Source of the DNA: Prolixibacteraceae bacterium
GTDB taxonomy: Bacteria; Bacteroidota; Bacteroidia; Bacteroidales; Prolixibacteraceae
Length of the DNA: 8,743 nt
Direction of reading: 5' to 3'
NCBI GenBank assembly: GCA_016930735.1
Contig: JAFGGF010000331.1
Coordinates: 1-8,743 of the forward strand
The notes beneath the pieces are model-generated. The model made no database searches, was not told where the DNA came from, and saw only the letters and a program-made list of their open reading frames with translations. The position numbers and the translations under genes are program-made. Below, piece after piece: positions 1 through 7,147 of the stretch (position 1 is the stretch's first letter; every line of letters begins with the position of its first letter).

Positions 1-1029
1 CCGTTTGCAGCTTCATTTTTTATTATAACACGTTTTGAAGAATACCTTGAAACAGAAAAAGGAAAATACAATTGCTACCCGGCAGAAAAAAGTATTTTAT
101 TTTTAAATAACCGGTTGAAAAAACCGGTTGTAAATATCTGGGCAAATTTGCTTGCAGAAAAAATCAAAGAACATTATCCTGAATTCCGGACTGCTGAACC
201 TGAGTTCCGTTATCTTTCCACCATTGACATCGACAATGCCTGGGCCTTTAGAAATAAAGGAGTATTAAGAAGCATTGGTGCATGTATTAAAGATATCGTT
301 ACAGGTCGATTGGGAAATAATATTTTAAGGATTAAATCCTGGGCTAATAATAAAATTGATCCATACAATACCTATTTATATTTAGATAAAGTATTTGCCG
401 GGAATGAAAAAGATGTAATTTTCTTTTTTCTTTTAGGCGATTACAAAAAATATGACAAAAACATTTCTCATAAAAATAAAGAGTTCAGAAAGTTAATTAG
501 GGAAACATCAATTAAATATTCAGTTGGAATTCACCCATCTTTTTTTTCAAGTACAAAAGAAGGCAAACAAAATCTCGAAAAAGAAATTGATAGGCTGAAA
601 GTAATAATGGGTAAAAAACCATATAAAAGCCGCCAGCATTTTCTACGATTGTTTTTTCCATCCACCTACCAACGATTGGTTGAGCAAGGGATTTCAGAGG
701 ATTATTCAATGGGTTATTCATCGCAGACCGGATTCAGGGCAGGAATTTGTACCCCCTATTGTTTTTATGACCTCAAAAATGAAAAAGAAACAACCCTTAA
801 AATTTATCCCTTCCAGGTAATGGATGTAACTTTACGGGAATACCTAGGATTAAATGTTGAAGAAGCAAAAAACGAGATCAGTAACCTGATCGAAGAAGTT
901 AAAAAAGCCGGTGGTACTTTTATAAGCATCTGGCACAACGAATCGTTAAGTAATTTGGATAATTGGAAGGGCTACAGAGAAGTTTTTGAGTTTATGAACG
1001 AAAAAGGATTCGGACTTTCAAATGAGTAA
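1..1029 (+). CDS. Polysaccharide-deacetylase-like protein with DUF7033-type N-terminus (5' partial)
   Basis: The reading frame is open from base 1, so the start lies upstream; a TTG at 115 is not the real start because family-like sequence precedes it (FAASFFIITRFEEYL in the first 16 visible residues). 342 residues are visible. The first ~65 fit the end of a DUF7033-type domain (conserved P-V-V-x-x-W around residues 42-47). The rest fits a divergent NodB-like fold: a T-I-D-I-D-N strand at about 74-79 replaces the usual TFDDG, followed by G-I-H-P-S (H178), S-R-Q-H-F-L-R (~210-216), G-F-R-A-G-I-C-T-P-Y (~244-253), P-F-Q-V-M-D (~270-275) and W-H-N-E (~311-314). These proteins are common in Bacteroidota surface-polysaccharide loci, but their exact reaction is not established to my knowledge. 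The last bases overlap the next gene by 8 bp (ATGAGTAA), suggesting translational coupling. Family placement is confident; enzymatic activity is inference. Confidence 0.88.
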   Translation, partial: PFAASFFIITRFEEYLETEKGKYNCYPAEKSILFLNNRLKKPVVNIWANLLAEKIKEHYPEFRTAEPEFRYLSTIDIDNAWAFRNKGVLRSIGACIKDIVTGRLGNNILRIKSWANNKIDPYNTYLYLDKVFAGNEKDVIFFFLLGDYKKYDKNISHKNKEFRKLIRETSIKYSVGIHPSFFSSTKEGKQNLEKEIDRLKVIMGKKPYKSRQHFLRLFFPSTYQRLVEQGISEDYSMGYSSQTGFRAGICTPYCFYDLKNEKETTLKIYPFQVMDVTLREYLGLNVEEAKNEISNLIEEVKKAGGTFISIWHNESLSNLDNWKGYREVFEFMNEKGFGLSNE

Positions 1030-1936
1030 CGCGAATAAAATAAGGCTGTTAATAAACCATGATATAGACTACGAAAAATGGGATGAATGTGTTGACAAAT
1101 CGTTAGCCGGGAAATTATATGCCCGTTCATGGTACCTTGACCTGATTGCCGAAGGCTGGCAGGCTTTGGTTTACGACGATTACGAATTTGTAATGCCCTT
1201 GCCTGTCAAATCAAAATGGGGAATTACATACCTAAGCCAACCAACCTATTGCCAGCAAACCGGGATTTTTCCTTCGCCGTATAAAAATATTCAGGAACAA
1301 TTTGCAGATGAACTTTATAATAAATTTCGACGTGTAAGTTATCAGCTAAACACTTTAAACGATGCCGCAGCTTTTAACAAATTTCAGTCAACTGAAAAAA
1401 CCAACTACATTTTACATCTTGAAAAAGACTATGAATCAATTTATAAAGGTTATTTGAGCCATACAAAACGAAACCTGAAATCTGCTCAAAAGTTTAAAGT
1501 CGCAGTCAACAAAGGAATGTTGCACAGTGAATATCTTCAGGTGAAAAAACAAATTATGGGGAATTCATTTAGTACATCTGATTTTGCACTTTTGAACCGG
1601 ATTATGGGATTCACTGTTTCCCGGGGGAACGGGACCATTTATTCTGCCTATACCAATGAAAACAACTTGTGTGCTGCTGCATTTTTTATATATGATGGCA
1701 ACCGGATTTATTACCTTAATTCATTTTCGAATGCTGAGGGCAAGAAAAATATGGCCATGTATTCAATCATCGACAGGGTAATTAGCGACCATGCCGGTTC
1801 TAAACAAATCCTTGATTTTGAGGGATCGGTAATTAAAAGCATAGCCTGGTTTTTTGAAAGTTTTAATCCTGTGAAAGAGAAATATTTTTATATTTATTCG
1901 AACCGGATTCCGGTAATCCGGAAGTTTATAAAATAA
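1022..1936 (+). CDS. FemAB/GNAT-like acyltransferase
   Basis: 304 residues. It resembles the FemAB-like/BioF2-type (Acetyltransf_6) acyltransferases. The C-terminal half is the most telling: a repeated GNAT-like sheet with A-A-A-F-F-I-Y at ~218-224, I-Y-Y-L-N-S-F-S at ~229-236, and the family signature L-D-F-E-G-S at 264-269 followed by F-F-E-S-F-N at 277-282. Known Fem enzymes move amino acids from aminoacyl-tRNA onto peptidoglycan peptides, while relatives in exopolysaccharide loci have unknown donors and acceptors. Here a carrier protein and an adenylation enzyme lie downstream, so an acyl- or aminoacyl-ACP donor is a possibility, not a demonstrated fact. The ATG start overlaps the previous stop by 8 bp, and the next gene starts 3 bp after the stop. 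There is no signal peptide or membrane segment, so it probably acts in the cytoplasm. Confidence 0.82.
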   Translation: MSNANKIRLLINHDIDYEKWDECVDKSLAGKLYARSWYLDLIAEGWQALVYDDYEFVMPLPVKSKWGITYLSQPTYCQQTGIFPSPYKNIQEQFADELYNKFRRVSYQLNTLNDAAAFNKFQSTEKTNYILHLEKDYESIYKGYLSHTKRNLKSAQKFKVAVNKGMLHSEYLQVKKQIMGNSFSTSDFALLNRIMGFTVSRGNGTIYSAYTNENNLCAAAFFIYDGNRIYYLNSFSNAEGKKNMAMYSIIDRVISDHAGSKQILDFEGSVIKSIAWFFESFNPVKEKYFYIYSNRIPVIRKFIK

Positions 1937-1939
1937 AAA

Positions 1940-2953
1940 ATGCGGCAGTTTGTAAAAAATCTGACTTATACTTTTTCAAAATCTTTTTCGCTGAATTTTA
2001 TCCGTACTATTTCAGGCGAAAAATTTATTTTCCCCTTTTATCATTTGATTTCAGATGACCAACCCGATTATATAAAAAACTTATATAAAGCTGTTTCGGT
2101 AAAACAATTTGAAACCGACCTTGAGTTTTTACTAAAACATTACCAACCTGCAACAACTGAAGACCTTATTGAATTTATCAGAAACCATAAAAAATCCTCA
2201 AAACCCTATTTTTTTCTTTCGTTTGACGACGGGATGCGTGAATGTTACGATGTTGTTTTTCCAATCTTAAAGCAAAAAGGTATTCAGGCAGCTTTTTTTA
2301 TAAATACTGCATTTGTCGATAACAAAGAACTTTTTTACCGGCATAAAATAAGTTTGATCATTGAAAAAGTAAAAGCATTAAAAGCAGTCCCGGAATTAAA
2401 TGAATTGATTTGCCGCAAAACAAATTCTCAACATGAATTAATTCTACAATTAAACAAGCTAAAATATTCGGAACAGGAATTAATAAACAAGGCAGGCAAA
2501 CTGGTTGGAATAGATTTTAATGATTACCTGAAAGAACATCAGCCGTTTATGACATTGGAGCAGATTCGGGAACTGCAGGCAAACGGATTCCTGATTGGCT
2601 CGCACAGCCACGACCATCCCAAATTTTGGGAAATAATTGAAACAGAAAGAAAACAACAATTAATCGATAGTTTTGATTATATCGATCAAAATCTACAGCC
2701 GGAAATCAGGGCTTTTGCTTTCCCATTTACAGATTATGAGATACCTGCTTCCTTTTTTAAATTCCTTTCGGAAAAAATAAAACCGGATATAACTTTTGGT
2801 ACTGCCGGGATTAAAAAAGATACTATTGCAAACCACATTCAACGAATTCCCATGGATGAAAATTTAAAACCGGCTAAAAGAATCATCAGGGAAGAATATG
2901 CCTATTTTGGTTTGAAAGCATTATTTAATAAAAATATAATTACCAGATTATGA
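1940..2953 (+). CDS. NodB-type polysaccharide deacetylase
   Basis: 337 residues of the polysaccharide deacetylase (carbohydrate esterase 4-like) family, which removes N- or O-acetyl groups from glycans using a divalent metal. All three main motifs are visible: S-F-D-D-G at 94-98 (D96 the expected base, D97 a metal ligand), the H-S-x-x-H metal motif as H222-S-H-D-H226, and a motif-3-like R-A-F-A-F-P at 257-262. About 120 residues separate motifs 1 and 2, longer than in compact NodB enzymes, and include a charged, helical-looking insertion. Unlike the protein at 1-1029, this one keeps the full catalytic set and is probably active. No signal peptide or lipobox is present; the N-terminus is basic and amphipathic, suggesting action on an intracellular or membrane-associated precursor. 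It starts 3 bp after the preceding stop, and its TGA overlaps the next ATG as ATGA. Confidence 0.9.
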   Translation: MRQFVKNLTYTFSKSFSLNFIRTISGEKFIFPFYHLISDDQPDYIKNLYKAVSVKQFETDLEFLLKHYQPATTEDLIEFIRNHKKSSKPYFFLSFDDGMRECYDVVFPILKQKGIQAAFFINTAFVDNKELFYRHKISLIIEKVKALKAVPELNELICRKTNSQHELILQLNKLKYSEQELINKAGKLVGIDFNDYLKEHQPFMTLEQIRELQANGFLIGSHSHDHPKFWEIIETERKQQLIDSFDYIDQNLQPEIRAFAFPFTDYEIPASFFKFLSEKIKPDITFGTAGIKKDTIANHIQRIPMDENLKPAKRIIREEYAYFGLKALFNKNIITRL

Positions 2954-4422
2954 AATTGCTTGCCGATTTTAAGAATACTTTTCAAAAATGCCAGAATAAC
3001 AGGGCATTTTGTATTGATGGCAAAGATTTTACCTACAGGCAATTTTTAAAATTTATTAATGGTACAGCGAAATTATTAAGTCAGGAGGTTCCTCAAAAAA
3101 CAAAAGTAATCGGTGTTATCGGGTTTGATGCTATTGAGACCTACGCAGCTATTTTTGCCGCCTGGTTTAAAGGGATTTGCGTGGTGCCTTTAAATCCTAA
3201 ATATCCTTCTGAACGAAACAATCAAATTTTAAAGGTCACAGGAGTTGAAGTAGTTTTTTCAGCAAAAAAGGAAGTTGATAAAATTATTGTACAGGATAAA
3301 ACCACTGTCTTTTTTAATACAAATATTTATTCTGAAGATGATTTTTTATTGGCTGAAACTGAAGAAGGCCAGCCTATGTATATTTTATCCACTTCGGGAA
3401 GTACCGGGTTGCCAAAGTATGTCCCTATATCATTTGCAAATGTTGAGGCATATTGCGATGGATTCATACAACTTTTCCCGGAGCTTCAGGAAGATGATTG
3501 TTTCCTTCAAACGTATGATCTTACCTCCGATGCAGCTTTTACGGGTTACCTTTTACCTCTTTTAACCGGAGCCTGTGTTTATACTATACCTGATAATACA
3601 TTCAAATTTCTGGCAATTGCCAAACTCATATCCGATAAAAAAATTACATGGGCAAAAATGACCCCATCGGTTTTAGCCTATATAGAACCATATATTTCAA
3701 AACTTGACTTAAGCCACCTGAAACAGATGGTTTTTGGGGGAGAAGCTTTGCCGGTTGCCCTGCTTCAAAAATGGAAGAATGCTTTTTCTAATGCAAAATA
3801 TTCAAATTTGTACGGACCAACTGAAACAACAATTAGCTCGACAACTTATCGTTTTCCCGATTTTGATAATGCACGGGCTTTTAATGGTATTATTTCTATT
3901 GGCAAAGCTTTTCCGGCAGTCGATTGCATTTTAACTGACAAAAATGGAAATATTCTGAAGGATGAAGTAGAAGGTGAATTGTGTATTGGTGGAAAACAAA
4001 CCATGGCTAACTACCTGAATCCTGTTGATTGTTTTTACATTATAAAAAATAAAAAGTATTACCGCACCGGCGACCTGGTTTATCGCGACAAAGAAGGCTA
4101 TTTATATTTTAAAGGCCGCCTTGATGACCAGGTAAAAATAAACGGATATCGCGTAAACCTCATCGAAATTGAAGTTTCTGTAAAAGAATTGATATCGGAC
4201 GTCAGTGTTGTAGCTATTGATTACATCGAAAATGGATTTTCAAAAATTGCGGTTTTTATTGATTCGGTGGATATTTCAGCACAGAAATTAAAGTCAGAAC
4301 TTCAGGATAAATTACCTCCACAAATGGTTCCTGAAAAGATTATTGCCTTAGAGGTTTTTCCATTTACAGGCAGTGGTAAAATCGATCGTGAAAAATTAAG
4401 AATCAACTATCTTTGCAAATAA
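2950..4422 (+). CDS. Free-standing AMP-forming adenylation enzyme (amino-acid/acyl activating, DltA-like)
   Basis: 490 residues, one complete ANL-superfamily adenylation domain with no condensation, carrier or thioesterase domain attached. The core motifs are intact: A3 S-T-S-G-S-T-G-L-P-K at 147-156, A5 L-Y-G-P-T-E-T-T at 287-294, A6 G-E-L-C-I-G-G at 342-348, A7 Y-R-T-G-D at 371-375, A8 G-R-L-D-D-Q-V-K-I-N-G-Y-R at 389-401, and A10 T-G-S-G-K-I-D-R at 473-480, where K477 is the catalytic lysine. Aligned by eye to the A4 region through L-L-T-G-A (204-208), Asp194 falls where amino-acid-activating domains keep the Asp that binds the substrate amino group, so an amino acid substrate is favoured over a fatty acid. 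The likely reaction is ATP-dependent activation and loading onto the carrier protein encoded 17 bp downstream. The start overlaps the preceding stop (ATGA). The substrate is not determined. Confidence 0.92.
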   Translation: MKLLADFKNTFQKCQNNRAFCIDGKDFTYRQFLKFINGTAKLLSQEVPQKTKVIGVIGFDAIETYAAIFAAWFKGICVVPLNPKYPSERNNQILKVTGVEVVFSAKKEVDKIIVQDKTTVFFNTNIYSEDDFLLAETEEGQPMYILSTSGSTGLPKYVPISFANVEAYCDGFIQLFPELQEDDCFLQTYDLTSDAAFTGYLLPLLTGACVYTIPDNTFKFLAIAKLISDKKITWAKMTPSVLAYIEPYISKLDLSHLKQMVFGGEALPVALLQKWKNAFSNAKYSNLYGPTETTISSTTYRFPDFDNARAFNGIISIGKAFPAVDCILTDKNGNILKDEVEGELCIGGKQTMANYLNPVDCFYIIKNKKYYRTGDLVYRDKEGYLYFKGRLDDQVKINGYRVNLIEIEVSVKELISDVSVVAIDYIENGFSKIAVFIDSVDISAQKLKSELQDKLPPQMVPEKIIALEVFPFTGSGKIDREKLRINYLCK

Positions 4423-4439
4423 TAGCGACAATTAAACGC

Positions 4440-4697
4440 ATGAGCAAGGCTAACATTAAGGACGAGGTAATTTTTGTATTCAAAAAAGTTTTTGAAAATG
4501 CCCCGGAAGTTTCTGAGTTTTCTTCTGTTGAAGATATTAAGGAGTGGGACTCGCTAAACCATATGATACTTATAAATTCATTGGAGAAGAAATTTAATAT
4601 AACATTTGATTTGTTTCAGTTGATTGAAATGCGAAGTGTTAAAGATTTTATCGAATATATAAACCAAAAACTTGAAAATGGAAGTCAGGGAGGTTAA
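4440..4697 (+). CDS. Acyl/peptidyl carrier protein
   Basis: 85 residues from the ATG chosen here; an in-frame TTG at 4413 would add nine residues overlapping the ligase gene and is unlikely. The sequence has the carrier-protein pattern: an acidic helix I, then E-W-D-S-L-N-H at 35-41 with Ser38 as the expected 4'-phosphopantetheine attachment site, and a hydrophobic helix around 42-50 leading to K-K-F-N-I-T-F. The D-S-L core with a following N-H resembles discrete carriers that work with adenylation enzymes more than the fatty-acid-synthesis AcpP (usually D-S-L-D). Position directly after the adenylation gene supports a dedicated partner. A separate phosphopantetheinyl transferase is needed and is not in the window. 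Its 3' end overlaps the following gene by 20 bp. Confidence 0.9.
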   Translation: MSKANIKDEVIFVFKKVFENAPEVSEFSSVEDIKEWDSLNHMILINSLEKKFNITFDLFQLIEMRSVKDFIEYINQKLENGSQGG

Positions 4698-5763
4698 AAT
4701 AAAAGAACTGATTTTCTTTGTTGAAAGCGAAACGTTTAAAAAACTGGATCCAAAACCAATTACCTTTTTAAGGGCAGTTTCTCAGGCAGCCAATCCTGAT
4801 GCCAACCCCGGACAGACCGCCTTGATTTACGTTGCCAATGGAAATGAATTGCTCGGATTTGCCGGGTTGCTCCCGCGCAAAATAAACCGCGAAGATGTGG
4901 AAGTATTTTCAAACACCTGCTGGTGGGTACATCCCGAAAAAGGAAAAGGCCTGGCCATCCCATTAATTCTTCGGGTGATAGAAAAAAGCGGCAACCATTT
5001 ATATCTTGCCGAAAGTACAGTTCAGTTAAAAAGTATCCTTGAAAAAACCGGCAAATTTGAATTTTCAGAACCTATATCTGGAATGAGGGGCTTTATGCAA
5101 TTTTACCTTGCTGATCTTTTTAAAACCCGATTCCCGGAATTGTCTTGGCTTTCATTTATATTTCGTGCTTTCGATATTATACTAAATACTATATTATACC
5201 CGATTCGGATTTATTTTAAAATGAAGTTTTCGGGAGATAAACTTGATATTGAACATGTGGATAAAATTGATCAGGAAACTGAAAATTTTATTAATGAAAA
5301 CAACCAAAACGATTTTATCCGGAAATCAGTTGAGGCATTTACCTGGTTTCTTGAGTTTCCATGGGTTCAGGTATTAAAAACCGAAAATCAGGTTAGGTAT
5401 CCGTTTACACATTTGGTAAAAAGGTATTCACTCGAATATTTTATCCTGAAAAAAGAAAAAGAAATCAAGGCTTTTGTTGCAATTTCACACCGGGATAATT
5501 TGGCAAGGATTCCCTATTTGTATTTTGAACCAGAATATGAAACCGAAGTTTTTAAAACAATCGTGTCGATTATATTAGAAAAGAAATATAATTCAATGGT
5601 CGTTTTTCATCCCGGATTTATCAAATTTTTACAATCGGCAAAAATGCCTTTTTATAAACGAAAAAATGAAGTTAAATTTACAGGAGTAACAAAAGAGCTT
5701 CATCCATATTATAAAAAACACAGTTATATTCAGGATGGCGACGGCGATGTTGTATTCACATAA
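4678..5763 (+). CDS. Large GNAT-like acyltransferase, possibly bipartite
   Basis: 361 residues from ATG 4678, preferred over TTG 4672 by codon type. The N-terminal ~145 residues look like a GNAT domain: a strand A-L-I-Y-V-A-N-G-N-E-L-L-G-F-A-G (48-63), then C-W-W-V-H-P-E-K-G-K-G-L-A at 81-93, which fits the acyl-CoA pyrophosphate-binding loop and the helix after it. A hydrophobic, aromatic stretch at ~155-182 separates this from a C-terminal half with a second possible acyltransferase-like sheet (E-Y-F-I-L-K at ~253-258 and K-A-F-V-A-I-S at ~264-270), ending in an unusual acidic tail with D-G-D-G-D at 353-357. Similar proteins occur in Bacteroidota polysaccharide loci beside ligase/ACP pairs. 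Substrate and donor are unknown; acyl-ACP is a reasonable hypothesis from position. It overlaps the carrier gene by 20 bp and ends 9 bp before upp. Confidence 0.78.
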   Translation: MEVREVKIKELIFFVESETFKKLDPKPITFLRAVSQAANPDANPGQTALIYVANGNELLGFAGLLPRKINREDVEVFSNTCWWVHPEKGKGLAIPLILRVIEKSGNHLYLAESTVQLKSILEKTGKFEFSEPISGMRGFMQFYLADLFKTRFPELSWLSFIFRAFDIILNTILYPIRIYFKMKFSGDKLDIEHVDKIDQETENFINENNQNDFIRKSVEAFTWFLEFPWVQVLKTENQVRYPFTHLVKRYSLEYFILKKEKEIKAFVAISHRDNLARIPYLYFEPEYETEVFKTIVSIILEKKYNSMVVFHPGFIKFLQSAKMPFYKRKNEVKFTGVTKELHPYYKKHSYIQDGDGDVVFT

Positions 5764-5772
5764 TATTACACC

Positions 5773-6435
5773 ATGGAAATAAAAATTTTAGGGAATAATC
5801 ATTCAATTCTCGACCAGTACCTTTCGGAAATCAGGGACGAAAATATTCAGAAAGATCCGTTGCGATTTCGCGAAAACCTTTACAGGATTGGTGAAATATT
5901 TGCGTATGAGATCAGTAAAAACCTTAAATTTTCGGTTAAAGAAGTAACAACACCTCTTGGGGTAGCAAAGGTTCCTACCTTAATACAACAACCTGTGCTG
6001 GCAACCATTTTACGTGCCGGATTACCCATGCATTACGGACTGTTAAAAATATTCGACAGGGCTGAAAACTGTTTTATTTCGGCCTTCCGGAAATATGATG
6101 ATGAAGGTGGGTTTGGAATTGAATTTGAGTATATGGCTTCACCTTCTCTCGATGATAAAGTCGTAATCCTTTCCGACCCGATGCTGGCATCAGGGAAATC
6201 AATTGAAATCGGCTATGAGGCGCTGTTTAGTAAAGGAACACCTTCGCACGTCCATATCGTTGCAATTATTGCAAGTAAAATTGGAGTAGAATACATTACT
6301 GAAAACATTAAAGCCGAGAATGTTACTTTATGGATTGGAGCCGTTGATGACAACGTAACAAAAAAAATGTATATAGTGCCCGGGCTGGGTGATGCCGGCG
6401 ATTTGGCTTTTGGTAATAAAATCGACTCAAAGTAA
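5773..6435 (+). CDS. upp: Uracil phosphoribosyltransferase
   Basis: 220 residues. The enzyme makes UMP and pyrophosphate from uracil and PRPP (pyrimidine salvage, cytoplasm). Key regions are R-A-G at 81-83 in the I-L-R-A-G-L strand, the PRPP-binding loop S-D-P-M-L-A-S-G-K-S at 134-143 (the classical form is DPMLATGGS), and the C-terminal uracil-binding segment Y-I-V-P-G-L-G-D-A-G-D at 200-210 followed by L-A-F-G. Changes in the loop (ASGKS) and after the uracil motif (no Arg after the last Asp) look like the Bacteroidota-type variant and not damage, since the frame is intact and length is near normal. ATG begins 9 bp after the preceding gene with no obvious promoter between, so read-through from the surface-glycan operon is likely, although a promoter inside the upstream gene cannot be excluded. 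It is convergent with the next gene (15 bp between stops). Confidence 0.96.
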   Translation: MEIKILGNNHSILDQYLSEIRDENIQKDPLRFRENLYRIGEIFAYEISKNLKFSVKEVTTPLGVAKVPTLIQQPVLATILRAGLPMHYGLLKIFDRAENCFISAFRKYDDEGGFGIEFEYMASPSLDDKVVILSDPMLASGKSIEIGYEALFSKGTPSHVHIVAIIASKIGVEYITENIKAENVTLWIGAVDDNVTKKMYIVPGLGDAGDLAFGNKIDSK

Positions 6436-6450
6436 TCTGATTATCCGATA

Positions 6451-7131
6451 TCAAAAATAAACCTCAACTTTTATTGATTCCCTGCCAAAACCTTTTCCCT
6501 TTAAAATTTCCATGGCATCAAAAATCATGTTGCTGTTCCCGCAAAGGTAAAAGATGGTATTTTTTTCAAAATCAGCAAGTTTCAGATATTCCGTGAGCCT
6601 TCCGTTAAAATTGCCTTTGCTGTCACGCGATGTACAAAGAGTATACTTTTCAGGATCGTAGCTTTTGTGCTCGTAGCCTTCAATCTGGTAACGAACTCCG
6701 TGAATAACTTCATAATTGAGTCCCGGATTTGATTTGATAATGCTGTGAAAAGGTGAAATGCCGGTACCGCTTGCTATAAAAACATGCTTGTGCGAATCTT
6801 TGGCCTTTTCATCCAGGCCAAACCTTCCAAAGGGTCCATGAACTTCAACAAGGTCGCCTTCTTTCAGATTTTTCAGTTTTGGTGAAAAATATCCGCCTTC
6901 AACCTCCTTTACCAGGATTTGAAATGTTTCTTCATTTTCCCCACTGTATATTGAATATTCACGGCTTTGATAATCGCCCTTTATTGAAAGTGAAATATGC
7001 TGCCCTGCTTTAAAAGAAAACCTGCTTTTTGGCAAGGTTATTATAAATGCTTCCGCTGTCAGATATTTGATATCAGAAACTCTGTAATAATTGGTATCAA
7101 CCGATATTCCTTTATCAAATTTAAATGTCAT
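6451..7131 (-). CDS. Ferredoxin/flavodoxin--NAD(P)H reductase-like FAD oxidoreductase
   Basis: 226 residues from ATG at 7131; a TTG three codons upstream (7140) is less likely. It has the ferredoxin-NADP reductase fold without a fused iron-sulfur domain. The FAD domain shows F-K-A-G-Q-H at 40-45, R-E-Y-S-I-Y-S at 57-63 (the RxYS flavin motif), G-G-Y-F-S at 79-83 and G-P-F-G-R-F at 99-104. The NAD(P) domain shows F-I-A-S-G-T-G-I-S-P-F at 118-128, Y-L-C-G-N-S at 195-200, and the aromatic C-terminus V-E-V-Y-F expected to stack on the flavin. Expected role: electron transfer between NAD(P)H and a ferredoxin or flavodoxin. It is divergent from a flavodoxin-domain gene, its possible partner. NADPH versus NADH preference cannot be read with confidence. 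Length matches short bacterial FNR-like proteins. Confidence 0.9.
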   Translation of the reverse strand: MTFKFDKGISVDTNYYRVSDIKYLTAEAFIITLPKSRFSFKAGQHISLSIKGDYQSREYSIYSGENEETFQILVKEVEGGYFSPKLKNLKEGDLVEVHGPFGRFGLDEKAKDSHKHVFIASGTGISPFHSIIKSNPGLNYEVIHGVRYQIEGYEHKSYDPEKYTLCTSRDSKGNFNGRLTEYLKLADFEKNTIFYLCGNSNMIFDAMEILKGKGFGRESIKVEVYF

Positions 7132-7147
7132 GGCGTACAATTTCCGG

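Noticed and set aside
512..721. Minus-strand open frame of 69 codons inside the first gene
   Set aside because: It is a shadow of the deacetylase-like gene, which has conserved motifs throughout this stretch; the shadow has no recognisable motif.
1903..1921. CCGGATT-CCGGT-AATCCGG hairpin, 7-bp GC-rich stem, near the end of the FemAB-like gene
   Set aside because: It lies before the stop codon, has no T-run directly after it, and the next gene starts 19 bp further on in an evident operon. The codons N-R-I-P-V-I-R explain it; a weak attenuating hairpin cannot be excluded.
3275..3565. Alternative + frame open reading frame inside the adenylation gene (also 3734-3934)
   Set aside because: Both overlap conserved adenylation motifs A3 and A5 in the true frame and have low-complexity, unfamiliar translations.
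4413..4439. TTG start extending the carrier protein by nine residues
   Set aside because: It would begin inside the ligase gene, and the added residues are not part of the carrier fold; ATG 4440 gives a typical carrier-protein length.
4760..4963. Minus-strand open frame opposite the GNAT-like gene
   Set aside because: The + frame has the acyl-CoA-binding loop here; the antisense translation looks random.
6436..6450. Possible bidirectional terminator between the convergent upp and reductase stops
   Set aside because: Only 15 bp separate the stops; the TATCCGATA symmetry has 4-bp arms around one base and no adjoining T-run, too small for a terminator hairpin.
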